64,000 nucleotides of DNA from the NCBI RefSeq assembly GCF_001050135.1, contig NZ_CP012040.1, forward strand, positions 2,701,001 to 2,765,000, in the 5' to 3' direction. The notes under the pieces are model-generated. The model saw only the letters and a program-made list of their open reading frames with translations. It was not told where the DNA came from and did no database searches. Position 1 is the stretch's first letter, and each line of letters starts with the position of its first letter. The DNA is from Cyclobacterium amurskyense (GTDB lineage: Bacteria; Bacteroidota; Bacteroidia; Cytophagales; Cyclobacteriaceae). Of the stretch, positions 16,907 to 26,721 are shown in pieces. The position numbers and the translations under genes were made by a program.

Positions 16907-17914
16907 TTATAGTCTTCTTGGTTTATAGCCTGAGTTTTTGAAAATTAACTGGGCATCATCTTGTTCCATCAATTCTGTTAAGCTCAATCCATTTTTTTCC
17001 TTGTAGTCATCTACTATGTTCCAGCCTATCCATCTTCCAATTCTACCAGGTGCATCAGGGCTGATTTCATCAGTAAATGGCGCTTCACCAGTATATTTTC
17101 TAATTACAAATGGGTTTGTTTCGAATAACAATTCATTTTCAATAAAATGCCCCCAAATCATTTCTTCGTTTGCATAACTGCCAAGAATTTCCTCCGTTTC
17201 ATAGCCTATGATTAATTCATCGGAAGTACAAGGCAATATGGTTTTAGTGAAGTGATAGGATTTTCCATAATAGATCATTTCAGCAAGTAGGCTACGGTCT
17301 GTTAACTTGGTTTTATTAAACTGAGAAGAGATGGCCGTTACGATAGTCGGAACAAGGTGAGCCCTGTTGTACCTTTTTAATATATAATTGGGTAGGTCTA
17401 CAGGCTGAAATTTGTGGTCTTCGGGCAGAAAATAATCTAAGCCTATTATTATTACCTCATCTGTGACGATTAAATCGCTTCCAAAACCACTTACAAAAGT
17501 ATAAACCGTCGGTATCTTATAATCGGGATAATGGTATTTGATACCGGCAAAAGCATTTTCTAGCTCAGTTTTTATATCACTTATGTCGCCATATATTTTT
17601 TTCACCTCCTGATACAGTTCTATCATTCCACTGTCTTGATGGATCAATAGTAATTCCTCAGCAAGCTGTTCTTGGTTTTCCAGGCCAATGTTAGCAAACA
17701 TCGCTTTCGAGAATTCCGGGTATGATTCCAGATTTGCCAATATTTTTTCTTTTGTAATGTTTTCAAAATACAAATTCTCCATTCTAATAATGTCAATGTA
17801 GCTAAGGTTATCCTTATAGCCTGAAGGAAGCTCACATTGTTCATTAGATTGGTTACACCCAAATAGGAAGGCTACTGGTAATAAAACAGGCAGTAGAAAT
17901 TTGAATTGTTTCAT
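16907..17914 (-). CDS. gldB: Gliding motility lipoprotein GldB
   Basis: Lipoprotein (335 aa) required for gliding motility and, in Flavobacterium, associated with type IX secretion-linked motility. The signal peptide ends in LFGC (residue 20). Family motifs are the FLPEDHKFQP-like segment followed by LPNYILKRYNRAHLVPTIV, LLAEMIYYGKSYHFTKTILPCTSDELIIGY, IWGHFIENELLFETN, EAPFTDEISPDAPGRIGRWIGWNIV and the terminal IFKNSGYKPRRL. It is transcribed against the surrounding polysaccharide genes and is alone in its operon; no other gld or spr genes are in the window. Confidence 0.92.
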   Translation of the reverse strand: MKQFKFLLPVLLPVAFLFGCNQSNEQCELPSGYKDNLSYIDIIRMENLYFENITKEKILANLESYPEFSKAMFANIGLENQEQLAEELLLIHQDSGMIELYQEVKKIYGDISDIKTELENAFAGIKYHYPDYKIPTVYTFVSGFGSDLIVTDEVIIIGLDYFLPEDHKFQPVDLPNYILKRYNRAHLVPTIVTAISSQFNKTKLTDRSLLAEMIYYGKSYHFTKTILPCTSDELIIGYETEEILGSYANEEMIWGHFIENELLFETNPFVIRKYTGEAPFTDEISPDAPGRIGRWIGWNIVDDYKEKNGLSLTELMEQDDAQLIFKNSGYKPRRL

Positions 17915-18197
17915 AGCTGCAAAGTTAGGTAATAGCGATTAATATGTTTAACAATTCAGGTAGATCCTTGGCTTGAATTTAAAAGGAATAAATTCCCTTG
18001 TCAAGGACTGAGTTGGTACTTATAAAAAACGTCGACTATTGATTAATTTCGCCTTTTTTGAGGCAATTTCTTATTAGAATAAAGAGCTGAGTAATGGTTT
18101 AATTTTAATTTTTTTTAAAATATTTCAAACCAAAAGTATTTTAACTGGTTTGGTAATCAATGAATTGAACCAACGAAAATTTAAACCAATTTTAATC

Positions 18198-19139
18198 ATG
18201 TACACAACAATTAAGAAAAATCAAAAAATATTTGGCTTGGTCTTATCAGTGTTTATGCTTTTTGTCATAAGCTGTTCGGAAGATGATCCTAAGCCTATGA
18301 AATCTGATGATAAAAATCTTGTTGAGCTGGCCATAAGTGATAGCAGGTTTACTACTTTGGTGGCGGCAGTTCAACGAGCTGGTTTGGTAGATGCACTGAG
18401 TGCTAATGGGCCATTTACAATTTTTGCCCCTACAAATCAGGCCTTCATTGATGCCGGAATAACTGATGTTAGTGCAGTAGAAGTAGATGTTTTAAAAGAT
18501 ATTTTAATGTATCATGTGGTACCATCTGAAGTTCCATCTTCTGCAGTAAGTAGTGGAGGTGTAGCCTCTTTGGAGGGGGCTCCATTTTTTGTAAGTATAA
18601 CTGTTGATGGAAAAGTTTGGATCAATGGCAATGCTCAGGTTATAGAAACAGATCTCGAAGCAACCAATGGGGTAATTCACGCTATTGATAATGTGATTAT
18701 GAAGCCAAGTATGTCAATTGCCGGTATTGCTACCGATTACACACAAGGAGCTACTCCTGAATTTACACAGTTAGTAGGGGCCTTGTCAAGGGCTGACCTA
18801 GTAGATGCTGTAAATGGTGGGTTTAACGAAAACTTAACAGTATTTGCACCTACAGATGCTGCTTTTGCTCAATTGTATGATGATCTAGATGTTGCGGGAT
18901 TTGAGGAGATACCCCTTGAAACGTTGAAAAATGTGCTGATGTATCATGTGGTTCCAGCAAGAGCTTTTTCTCAAGACTTAAGAGATGGAGCAGAATTGCC
19001 TACCCTACTTACCAATGAAACCTTGACCGTGAACTTAGTTGATCTACAAATAGAAGATGCCAATCTAAATACAGATCTGTTGAATATTCATGCAACCAAC
19101 GGAGTAATTCATGTGATTGACAAAGTAATGCTGCCATAA
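18198..19139 (+). CDS. Lipoprotein with two fasciclin (FAS1) domains
   Basis: Predicted surface or periplasmic lipoprotein (313 aa from ATG 18198). The signal peptide ends in FVISC. Two FAS1 domains follow, about residues 33-170 and 180-313. Each has the family cores: FTIFAPTNQAF / LTVFAPTDAAF, LMYHVVP in both, and ATNGVIHAIDNVIM / ATNGVIHVIDKVML. FAS1 domains mediate adhesion or matrix contacts, so a role with the neighbouring exopolysaccharide is plausible. A TTG at 18150 would lengthen the protein but places the signal peptide too far in. A strong terminator follows. Confidence 0.93.
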   Translation: MYTTIKKNQKIFGLVLSVFMLFVISCSEDDPKPMKSDDKNLVELAISDSRFTTLVAAVQRAGLVDALSANGPFTIFAPTNQAFIDAGITDVSAVEVDVLKDILMYHVVPSEVPSSAVSSGGVASLEGAPFFVSITVDGKVWINGNAQVIETDLEATNGVIHAIDNVIMKPSMSIAGIATDYTQGATPEFTQLVGALSRADLVDAVNGGFNENLTVFAPTDAAFAQLYDDLDVAGFEEIPLETLKNVLMYHVVPARAFSQDLRDGAELPTLLTNETLTVNLVDLQIEDANLNTDLLNIHATNGVIHVIDKVMLP

Positions 19140-19577
19140 TTTAATTTATTAAAGGGTTTAATTCTTAAAACAGTGGTCCAATGGCCACTGTTTTTTTTAT
19201 GAAAACAAATCCCAGGCCCCAAGACATTGGCAAGAAGTAAGCTTAGTTAACTCATTAGTATTGCTATGAAGAGATCGAAAATAGTAATGGTTGAATGATT
19301 TACAAAAGATTCCTAACCCAATAGTGATTCCAAAGCGGTGAGCATTAATAGAAAACACATTATTTTTGAATTCTCAAATGATATTTAAGAGATCAAACAT
19401 ATTATTTTGCCTTTAATGGGCAAAGCTTGTCCCTTAAAGAAAGGATTAATTATCTTTACAGTTGCTTTACGGTTAAAATTATGAATAACCTAATTATTCA
19501 TGTCAGATATAGGTGTGAGTAATGTGGCGAAGCTGTATGGCCACCAAAAAAAATTAGATATGATTTCTCCAAGACCA
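19140..19577. other. Intergenic region before the polysaccharide export genes
   Basis: Holds the fasciclin-gene terminator at its left end. In the remaining AT-rich sequence I find no reliable promoter motif, RNA gene or repeat. Upstream in-frame starts for the SLBB gene (19500, 19560) fall at the right end. Confidence 0.5.
19170..19198 (+). terminator. Rho-independent terminator after the fasciclin gene
   Basis: ACAGTGG and CCACTGT form a 7-bp stem with an 8-base loop, followed by eight T residues. Confidence 0.9.
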
Positions 19578-22178
19578 ATGAGCCGTTTTAGGTTCCGATA
19601 TGTGATGTTTTTTCTTATGGTCATGTTGTCTATTAACGCATTGCCTCAATCTATAGAAGACATTTCCTCTATAAAAGTCGATGATCTAAGTGATCAGCAA
19701 TTGCAACAATTGGTTGATAGAGCTTCTCAAGCGGGGCTTTCTGAAGCAGAGTTGTTGCAAATGGCCCAGCTTAGAGGTGTGCCGACTTCAGAGATTGAAA
19801 AGCTAAGAGAACGATTGAGTGGAATGGTGTTAATGGATGGTCAAGGAATAGGGACTTCTTCTTCAAGTAGCTCGAGGAACCCAAGAAGACAATTGGACTT
19901 TAATGAAATTACCAGAGGGATGATTCCCCCTCAGAGTGATTTGGAACAAATGGACATTGACCAACTTCCTTATTTCGGAATGGACCTTTTTTATAATAAG
20001 AACAGAAGGCTGACTTTTGAACCCAATCTAAATCTTGCCACCCCAAGGAACTATGTTTTAGGGCCTGGAGATCAGGTTTTAATTGATGTTTATGGACAGT
20101 CAGAAACCTATTATGAAACACCAGTAACTCCTGAAGGCCAAATCTTGTTGGAGAATATCGGACCTATAAGCGTATCCGGCTTATCACTTGATGAGGCTAC
20201 TAAAGTAATTAGAAATAGGTTATCCGTATTTTATACAGGATTAAAAGGCAATAACCCCAATACTTTTTTACAAGTCAATTTAGGAAATATAAGAACCATA
20301 AAAGTCAACTTGGTAGGAGAAGTCAGGTTGCCAGGTACTTTTACCATAAGTGCTTTTAGCAATGTTTTCAATGCTTTGTATGCCGCAGGTGGTCCAAATG
20401 CCAATGGGAGTATGCGAAAAGTGAAATTGGTCAGAAACCAAAAGGAAATTGCCGAAATAGATCTATATGACTTTTTAATAAATGGTGATCCCGGAGTAAA
20501 TGTTACTTTGCAGGATCAAGATATTATTTTAGTGCCTCCGTATTTGGCAAGAGTTAGTTTAGAAGGTGCAGTGAAGCGTCCGAAAGTTTTCGAAATAAGA
20601 GGAGAGGAAACTTTCGCCGATGTGTTGAAATTCGCTGGAGGCTTTACGGATAGGGCCTTTAAAGAGAAAGTTGGAGTGACAAGGATGACCAATAAGGAGA
20701 AGGCTGTATCAGATGTCTACAGTGACCAATTTTCAATGTTTTTAGTAAAAGGTGGAGATCATTATAAAGTAGGTGAAATTCTTGATAGGTATACCAACAG
20801 GGTTCAGGTGAAAGGAGCTGTATTTAGACCTGGAAACTATGCGTTTGAGGAGGGGCTTTCTCTTACCAAACTAATAGAGAAGTCAGAAGGGCTTAGAGGA
20901 GAGGCATTTTTAAAAAGAGTTACCATTTTAAGGACTAAAGAGGATCTAAGTACCCGAATGATTCAAGTTAACCTTGGCGATATAATGGAAGGAACTGCTC
21001 CCGATATTCCTATTGCAAGAGAAGATGTGGTTCATGTACCTTCGATTTATGAAATTAAGGAGGAAGTATATGTGAAAGTAAGTGGGGAAGTGTTGGTTCC
21101 CGGTACCTATGCTTATTCTGAGGACATGACCTCTGAAGACCTTATACTGATGGCGGGAGGACTGAAAGAATCCGCATCAAAAGAAGATATAGAGATAGCA
21201 AGAAGGGTAAGTGGTCAAGGAGGGCGTGAGTATGCCGAAATCATCCCCATTGCTATGGGAGAAGACCTTGGGCTTTCAGAAAATCCCAAAACGTTACTTC
21301 CCTTCGATCATTTGATAGTAAGAAGGAAGACCAATTTCAGTCTTGAAAGGATAGTAAAAATTGAGGGACAGGTAAAAGCACCAGGTGAATTTGCTATTAC
21401 TCAGGCAGAGGAAAGGATTTCCAGTCTGATCCAACGCTCAGGTGGGCTTACAGCATTTGCCTATCCAAAAGGAGCAACACTTATTAGAAGAACGGAGTTT
21501 TTCAAAAATCAATCAGAAACCGTAAGAAACAACAACAACTTGCTTAATCTTCTTGAAAGACTAAATAAAGACAATGTGGAACCTAGTGAGGCACAAAGAC
21601 AGATGATTGATCGGATTAACAGATACCTTTTCGGAAGTAATGATTCGGCAGAAGTTGAGATGGACCAATCTGTTATAGAAGCCAGAGAGAGGTTATTGAA
21701 TGATATATCTGCTACAAGAGAAGGGATAAACCCAATTCAGTTGAGAGAAACTGAGGCTGTAGCCATCAACCTTGAGGCCATTTTGGCAAATCCAGGTTCT
21801 AAATACGATTTGATTTTAGAAGAAGGGGATATATTGAGCGTTCCAAGGGAGTTGCAAACGGTGAGGTTGAGAGGAGATGTAATATACCCTACTACTATTA
21901 GGTTTGAGAATTTCAGGGGCTTAAATTATTATATCAATAAGGCCGGAGGGTTCAATGTCAGGGCAAAAAGAAAACGGACCTATGTAATATACGCTAATGG
22001 AGAAGTGGCAAGGACTAAGAATTATCTTTTCTTTAATGCCTTTCCAAAGGTTGAACCTGGATCAGAAATTATTGTTCCTACAAAAGGTCCAAAAATTCCT
22101 ATTAGGCCAGGAGATTTGGTAGGTATTACAACTGGCTTGGCTACTTTGGCTTTGGTCATTACTCAGATTTGGAATTAA
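19578..22178 (+). CDS. Polysaccharide export protein with multiple SLBB domains (Wza-like)
   Basis: Outer-membrane polysaccharide exporter subunit (866 aa from ATG 19578). A signal peptide is seen in MSRFRFRYVMFFLMVMLSINALPQS; earlier starts (19500, 19560) would bury it. After a helical N-terminal stretch with DLSDQQLQQLVDRA repeats comes the Poly_export domain (YVLGPGDQVLIDVYGQSETYYETPVTPEGQI...), then about six SLBB-type beta-grasp domains (for example VNLVGEVRLPGTFTI, VKVSGEVLVPGTYAYSE, KIEGQVKAPGEFAI). A hydrophobic end (GITTGLATLALVITQIW) may insert in the outer membrane. Length is much greater than E. coli Wza but usual in Bacteroidota. Two bases separate it from the wzz-like gene. Confidence 0.93.
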   Translation: MSRFRFRYVMFFLMVMLSINALPQSIEDISSIKVDDLSDQQLQQLVDRASQAGLSEAELLQMAQLRGVPTSEIEKLRERLSGMVLMDGQGIGTSSSSSSRNPRRQLDFNEITRGMIPPQSDLEQMDIDQLPYFGMDLFYNKNRRLTFEPNLNLATPRNYVLGPGDQVLIDVYGQSETYYETPVTPEGQILLENIGPISVSGLSLDEATKVIRNRLSVFYTGLKGNNPNTFLQVNLGNIRTIKVNLVGEVRLPGTFTISAFSNVFNALYAAGGPNANGSMRKVKLVRNQKEIAEIDLYDFLINGDPGVNVTLQDQDIILVPPYLARVSLEGAVKRPKVFEIRGEETFADVLKFAGGFTDRAFKEKVGVTRMTNKEKAVSDVYSDQFSMFLVKGGDHYKVGEILDRYTNRVQVKGAVFRPGNYAFEEGLSLTKLIEKSEGLRGEAFLKRVTILRTKEDLSTRMIQVNLGDIMEGTAPDIPIAREDVVHVPSIYEIKEEVYVKVSGEVLVPGTYAYSEDMTSEDLILMAGGLKESASKEDIEIARRVSGQGGREYAEIIPIAMGEDLGLSENPKTLLPFDHLIVRRKTNFSLERIVKIEGQVKAPGEFAITQAEERISSLIQRSGGLTAFAYPKGATLIRRTEFFKNQSETVRNNNNLLNLLERLNKDNVEPSEAQRQMIDRINRYLFGSNDSAEVEMDQSVIEARERLLNDISATREGINPIQLRETEAVAINLEAILANPGSKYDLILEEGDILSVPRELQTVRLRGDVIYPTTIRFENFRGLNYYINKAGGFNVRAKRKRTYVIYANGEVARTKNYLFFNAFPKVEPGSEIIVPTKGPKIPIRPGDLVGITTGLATLALVITQIWN

Positions 22179-22180
22179 TT

Positions 22181-23263
22181 ATGGGGGAAAACCGACACAT
22201 ATTGGATGATAAAATCACTTTAAAAGAGCTGGTTCATCGTTTGCAAAACTGGTTGACTATTTATAAAAAAAGGTGGAAAACATTAGTCGCTTTTGTGCTT
22301 ATAGGAGCGGTTTTAGGGGCGCTTGTTTCCATTCTCAAAAAACCTGTTTATCATGCTGATACCACCTTCGTCCTAGAGCAATCTGACATGGGAGGGATGG
22401 GAAATATTTCAGGCCTTGCTTCAATGCTAGGAATAAATTTAGGCTCAATTGGAGGAGAGAGTGGACTCTTTAAGGGGGACAATATAATGGAACTCTATAA
22501 GTCAGAATCCATGCTAACCAAGACCTTGTTAAGGCCTTTTGATCCCATTTCCACTGAAAGATCTGGTAAGTTGTTGATAGAGAGGTATATTTCCTTTAAT
22601 GAACTTGATAAGAAGTGGGAGGATGAGGTTGACTTTAGCTCGCTGGATTTCACATTACCACGATCTAGTTTTTCTATTCAGCAGGACAGTGTTCTGAAAG
22701 AGGTGGTGAAAGAGATTAAAAAGCGGAATTTATCCGTAGAAAAACCTGACCGCAAACTCAATATTATCAAAGTAACGGTGGCTAGTAAAGACCAGGCCTT
22801 TTCTAAAAGCTTTAATGAGAGTTTGGTGGCAACGGTTAATGACTTTTACCTTAAAGCAAAAACAAAGAAAACTGCTGAAAATGTAAGTGTCTTACAACAT
22901 CAATCAGATAGTGTAAGAAAAGTTTTAGATGCTAAAATAAAAGCGCTGGCAATTTTTCAGGATAGGGTTCCCAATCCAAATCCATTGCTTAAGGAGGGAA
23001 TGGTCAATTCCAAAAGCATACAGATCGATATTCAGGCTTCGGCAGCAGTTTATGAAGAAATAGTTAAGAATTTAGAGATTGCTAAAATTAATGATAGAAA
23101 CAATACTCCTTTAATCCAAATTATTGATCAGCCTAGGTATCCATTAGAGATAGCTGAAATAAAACTGACAGTTGGAATTGTCTTTGGCGCATTTTTATTT
23201 TTTATAGTAGGGTTTGTGTGGATTTATTTGAATACACTTTATATAACACACCTTAAGCCTTGA
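22181..23263 (+). CDS. Wzz-type polysaccharide chain-length/co-polymerase protein without kinase
   Basis: Inner-membrane polysaccharide co-polymerase (360 aa) controlling chain length or linking polymerase to exporter. Transmembrane helices lie at about 38-57 and 330-350, with a periplasmic domain between them (VYHADTTFVLEQSDMGGMG..., then a coiled-coil-rich region). There is no Walker A or tyrosine-rich tail, so the BY-kinase half typical of Wzc is absent, and none is encoded elsewhere in the window. Start set at ATG 22181; an in-frame TTG at 22169 overlaps the exporter gene and is less likely. Confidence 0.9.
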   Translation: MGENRHILDDKITLKELVHRLQNWLTIYKKRWKTLVAFVLIGAVLGALVSILKKPVYHADTTFVLEQSDMGGMGNISGLASMLGINLGSIGGESGLFKGDNIMELYKSESMLTKTLLRPFDPISTERSGKLLIERYISFNELDKKWEDEVDFSSLDFTLPRSSFSIQQDSVLKEVVKEIKKRNLSVEKPDRKLNIIKVTVASKDQAFSKSFNESLVATVNDFYLKAKTKKTAENVSVLQHQSDSVRKVLDAKIKALAIFQDRVPNPNPLLKEGMVNSKSIQIDIQASAAVYEEIVKNLEIAKINDRNNTPLIQIIDQPRYPLEIAEIKLTVGIVFGAFLFFIVGFVWIYLNTLYITHLKP

Positions 23264-23278
23264 GTCTTACCTATAATT

Positions 23279-24595
23279 ATGTCGGATAAGCCCTCTCAAT
23301 TACCTTATATCTATTTGTTTAGGCATAAGTCATTTTTAAATTTAATCTTTTTATTTTTAATCCAATCCTCAAATATCCTGGTTTCAATTATCGCGATGCC
23401 TATATTGATTCGGGCAGTAGGGGTGGAAGAATTTGGAAGGATTAATCTTGCCTTTTCTGTTGTTCTATTGTTCAATGTGCTTGTAGGTTTTGGCTACAAC
23501 CTAAGTGCGCCCAAAAATATTGCCCTTAATCAAGGTAACCTCAATGCCCTAAGTGAAAAGGTTTCAGAAATACTTTGGAGTAAGCTGTCGCTTGCGAGCG
23601 CTTCTCTACTGCTCATAGCTGTTCTTGGATTTTTTTGTGGTTATTTTGAGGATTTCTTATTGATTTTATGGTGGTCTGCCATTTTGCTTTTTAGTGAAGC
23701 CACCAACAGTGTCTGGTTCTTTCAAGGAAAGGAACGACTCCATTGGGTGTCAGTTGTTAATGCAAGTACTAAGTTGCTTTATTTGCTATTGGTGTTTTTG
23801 TTTATACAAAGTGCAAACGAGAGTTATTTAGCTAACTTTTTCCTAGGTTTAACAGCCCTTGCTGGGAATTTTGGACTCCTGTTCTTTGTACATTCCAAGA
23901 TGAAGATTCGATTGGTAAGGCCTAAGCTTTTGAGGATACTTCATTCCTTGAAAAACAATGTTTTGTTGTTTCTTTCTAGCCTTGCCTCCCACATCGCCAT
24001 TAATGGAGGCCTTATTATATTAAGTTTTTTTGCTTCAGCAGCTGTTTTGGGACCATATAGCATCGCTGAGCGAATAGCCATGGTGTTGAGAATGGCCCCG
24101 GTTTTAATCAGTCAGGCTATTTTTCCAAGAGCTAGTATTCTATATTATGAAGAGAAAAACAAATTTTTCTCTTTCCTTGCCAAGGTGGAATTAGCGACAC
24201 TATTGATAGGTTTATTTATTATAGTATTCATTCAAGTGTCTGCCCCGTATATTGTTCAGCTAATTGCTGGGGAAAATTTAGAAAACGCTGTGCTTTTTCT
24301 TAAAATTCTATCATTTATCCCCTTGGTTTCAGGGCTCAATTTGGGCAATATGCTAATCATTTTGGTCACCGAAGAAAAGAAAGTCCTTTTTAACTCAACT
24401 TGGGTTTTTTCAATTTACATGTTGACAGCTTCCCTTATTCTTACGGAATATTATGGAGGAGTTGGTCTTGCTGTGGCACTGATCTCTACAGAAGTTGTCA
24501 TGTTTGTCATTACCGCCATTCTTCTGTACAGAAAAAAGCCATCCACCGTTTCTCAATTTTACCATGCACTATTCAGTAGCCGTAGTTATTCTTAA
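23279..24595 (+). CDS. Polysaccharide flippase (Wzx-like, MATE/MOP superfamily)
   Basis: Predicted lipid-linked oligosaccharide flippase (438 aa) with about 12-14 hydrophobic helices. The N terminus NLIFLFLIQSSNILVSIIAMPILIRAVGVEEFGRINLAFS is characteristic of the Polysacc_synt family. It would move undecaprenyl-linked repeat units to the periplasmic side for the polymerase. Its last 32 bases overlap the start of the GT2 gene, part of a tightly packed operon. Confidence 0.92.
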   Translation: MSDKPSQLPYIYLFRHKSFLNLIFLFLIQSSNILVSIIAMPILIRAVGVEEFGRINLAFSVVLLFNVLVGFGYNLSAPKNIALNQGNLNALSEKVSEILWSKLSLASASLLLIAVLGFFCGYFEDFLLILWWSAILLFSEATNSVWFFQGKERLHWVSVVNASTKLLYLLLVFLFIQSANESYLANFFLGLTALAGNFGLLFFVHSKMKIRLVRPKLLRILHSLKNNVLLFLSSLASHIAINGGLIILSFFASAAVLGPYSIAERIAMVLRMAPVLISQAIFPRASILYYEEKNKFFSFLAKVELATLLIGLFIIVFIQVSAPYIVQLIAGENLENAVLFLKILSFIPLVSGLNLGNMLIILVTEEKKVLFNSTWVFSIYMLTASLILTEYYGGVGLAVALISTEVVMFVITAILLYRKKPSTVSQFYHALFSSRSYS

Positions 24596-25469
24596 TTGGA
24601 ATGGCTGGGACTACACCCAGGCATGCATTGACTCGCTTATTAAGGCTGGTGTCCCTGAAGGGGATATCATTCTTGTGGACAATGGATCCACGGATGGCTC
24701 GATTTCGAATCTCCAAAAAATGTACAATTCTGTAAACCTATTACAAAATAAAGTCAACGAAGGTTTTACAGGAGGAAACAATATTGGTATGCAATATGCC
24801 TTGAATAGGGGGTATGAATATATCATGTTGCTTAACAATGATACTTTGGTGGCATCCGGGTTTTTGGATCTACTGGTGGGAGAAATGGAACTGTCACTAA
24901 ATTTGGCAGCCATTCAGCCATTAATCTATTATATAACACCCAAGTCCGAGGTTTGGAATGCCGGAGGAAGGTATCATAGTTGGCTGGGTTACTCTCAAAC
25001 CAATTACCAAGTACATAGCCCAAAACCTTATCTTACAGAATGGATCAGTGGCTGTGCAATTTTGGTCAGGTCTGCTGTCCTGGAGAAAGTAGGCTTGTTC
25101 GATAATAATTATTTTGCCTACTTTGAGGATGTAGATTGGTCTTTAAGAATGAAAAAAGGAGGCTTTGAACTAAAGGTACATCCCCAGTCTATTATCTATC
25201 ACGAAGCAGGTGCGGCTTCTAAAAGTGAGACCAAAGGTAAGGAAGGTTTTTTAAATCCCAAAGTTCATTTTTTGAACGTGAGAAACCAGATTTTTCAGTT
25301 GAGAAAGTACTGTTCACATCCTAAAAACTGGCTTGCCTGGCCTTTTCATTTTTCAAAATTTGGCTTGTACATCGTTTATTTTCTGATCAAAGGACGCCGA
25401 AGCAAAAGCCAGGCGGTGATTAATGGAATTGTGGAAGGATTGAAAACAAGATTGAATATTAGTAAATGA
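24564..25469 (+). CDS. Glycosyltransferase family 2 (rhamnosyltransferase-like)
   Basis: GT-A fold glycosyltransferase (301 aa). Nucleotide-binding VVILNWNGWDYTQACIDSL and ILVDNGSTDGS, metal-binding NNDT, and EDVDWSLRMKKGG are the expected GT2 motifs in order. The WbbL/RfbF-like layout suggests a rhamnosyl or similar transfer, but this is inference. An upstream start at 24495 lies deep inside the flippase gene and its added residues are not GT-like, so ATG 24564 is used. A 4-base overlap (ATGA) couples it to the following polymerase gene. Confidence 0.92.
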   Translation: MHYSVAVVILNWNGWDYTQACIDSLIKAGVPEGDIILVDNGSTDGSISNLQKMYNSVNLLQNKVNEGFTGGNNIGMQYALNRGYEYIMLLNNDTLVASGFLDLLVGEMELSLNLAAIQPLIYYITPKSEVWNAGGRYHSWLGYSQTNYQVHSPKPYLTEWISGCAILVRSAVLEKVGLFDNNYFAYFEDVDWSLRMKKGGFELKVHPQSIIYHEAGAASKSETKGKEGFLNPKVHFLNVRNQIFQLRKYCSHPKNWLAWPFHFSKFGLYIVYFLIKGRRSKSQAVINGIVEGLKTRLNISK

Positions 25470-26721
25470 TGGCTCTACTATTGTTCATTATTGTGGTTGT
25501 ATATGTTTCACTTCTGCTTTTTTCAATACAGCAAAGAACTTTTATTAGCCTTGGCCTTGCTAGGTTTTTTTTTCTACAACAGAAGCATTTGGAGCTACCC
25601 CATAAGACTGAATTTGTAGATAAATTGTTTCTTAGTTTTACGTCTTTGGCAATTTTATACGTGTTTCTTCCACTAGGTGAAGCCGATTTTTTAAGTAAGC
25701 TATTGTATTTAAAAGGAATATTGTTAATTCCCATTTTTTATTTTTTGGGAAGAAACACAAGGATGGATCAACAGTCGATAACCAGACTTTTTAACCTTAT
25801 AATGATTGTGGCAATCGCTGCCTTTTGTCTAAACGTTATTGAAAAGGTTATCGGGGTTCACTTTCAGCAATTTACCGGGTATGCGCTGTTTAACTTTGCT
25901 GTCAACGGTATCGATCCTTCAGGTAACTTTGGTTTGTCCTGGACATTTGAAACCCAAATCTCGGGGATGCGTTTGGCCTCCTTTTTTCAGATCCTTTGGA
26001 ACTTGCCAGTTCCTGTCTATTGGCTTTTTCTACAGGACTTATTTGGTACTTGAGTAAGGAAAGGGCAGACAGTTGGTTGTATATAATAGTAATGGTGGCG
26101 GCCTTCGGGAGCTTGATGATGACCGCCTCTAGAGCAGCATTTGGAGCATTTTATATTATGTTACTGTTTGTTGCAGTGATTTTTAGACTCTATAAGTTAC
26201 TTGGTTTGGGTATTTTGACGTTTTTTGCCTCCGATGAATTTTATTATTTTGTATACGACACCATTACTTTTCAGAATGCATCTAGTGTAGGACATTTGGT
26301 AGAATGGTTTCTTGCCTTGGACTCCATCATTGCCAATCCGGAAGGAATTGGACTAGCCATGAGTGGGAATAGGGGAAGTGTAGCTGACGAAGTACTTGTT
26401 GGTGGTGAAAATCAGATCTTGATTTATGGTTTGCAAATTGGGGTGCTTGGAATGTTTTTGTACATCGCCATTTTAGGTTTTGGCATTTACAAAAGCCTTC
26501 TCGTTTTCAGGAAAACGGAGGACAGCAATACCGCACGGATTGCTTTTGTCGCAGCAACAACTAAATTCGGGCTGCTTCTTCCACTTTTTACATCCAATGC
26601 GGAACTTTACACCTACGTTTCCCTTTTTACAAAGTGGATGATGGGTTATTCTTTAACTGCCTATAATCAGCTTTATTCAACTATGAAGTCCGTAAGTGGT
26701 CTTCCTCAAACTTTGGCATGA
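25466..26721 (+). pseudogene. O-antigen ligase/polymerase-like (Wzy) gene with a frameshift
   Basis: Two adjacent open frames (25466-26053 and about 25960-26721) together make one protein of about 418 aa with many membrane helices. The break is at a run of six T (25982-25987). Reading on in the -1 frame gives RLASFFSDPLELASSCLL, matching the usual R-x-x-G/S-x-F-x-D/N-P pattern of Wzy/O-antigen ligase proteins. Either one T is missing (mutation or sequencing error) or slippage restores the frame. In the 0 frame translation stops at 26053 after 195 aa. It overlaps GT2 by 4 bases and the next GT4 by 4 bases, as an intact operon member would. A polymerase is required for a Wzy pathway and this is the only candidate here. 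Confidence 0.8.

Noticed and set aside
19500..19577. Upstream starts for the SLBB exporter
   Set aside because: They place the signal peptide 20-26 residues inside the protein.
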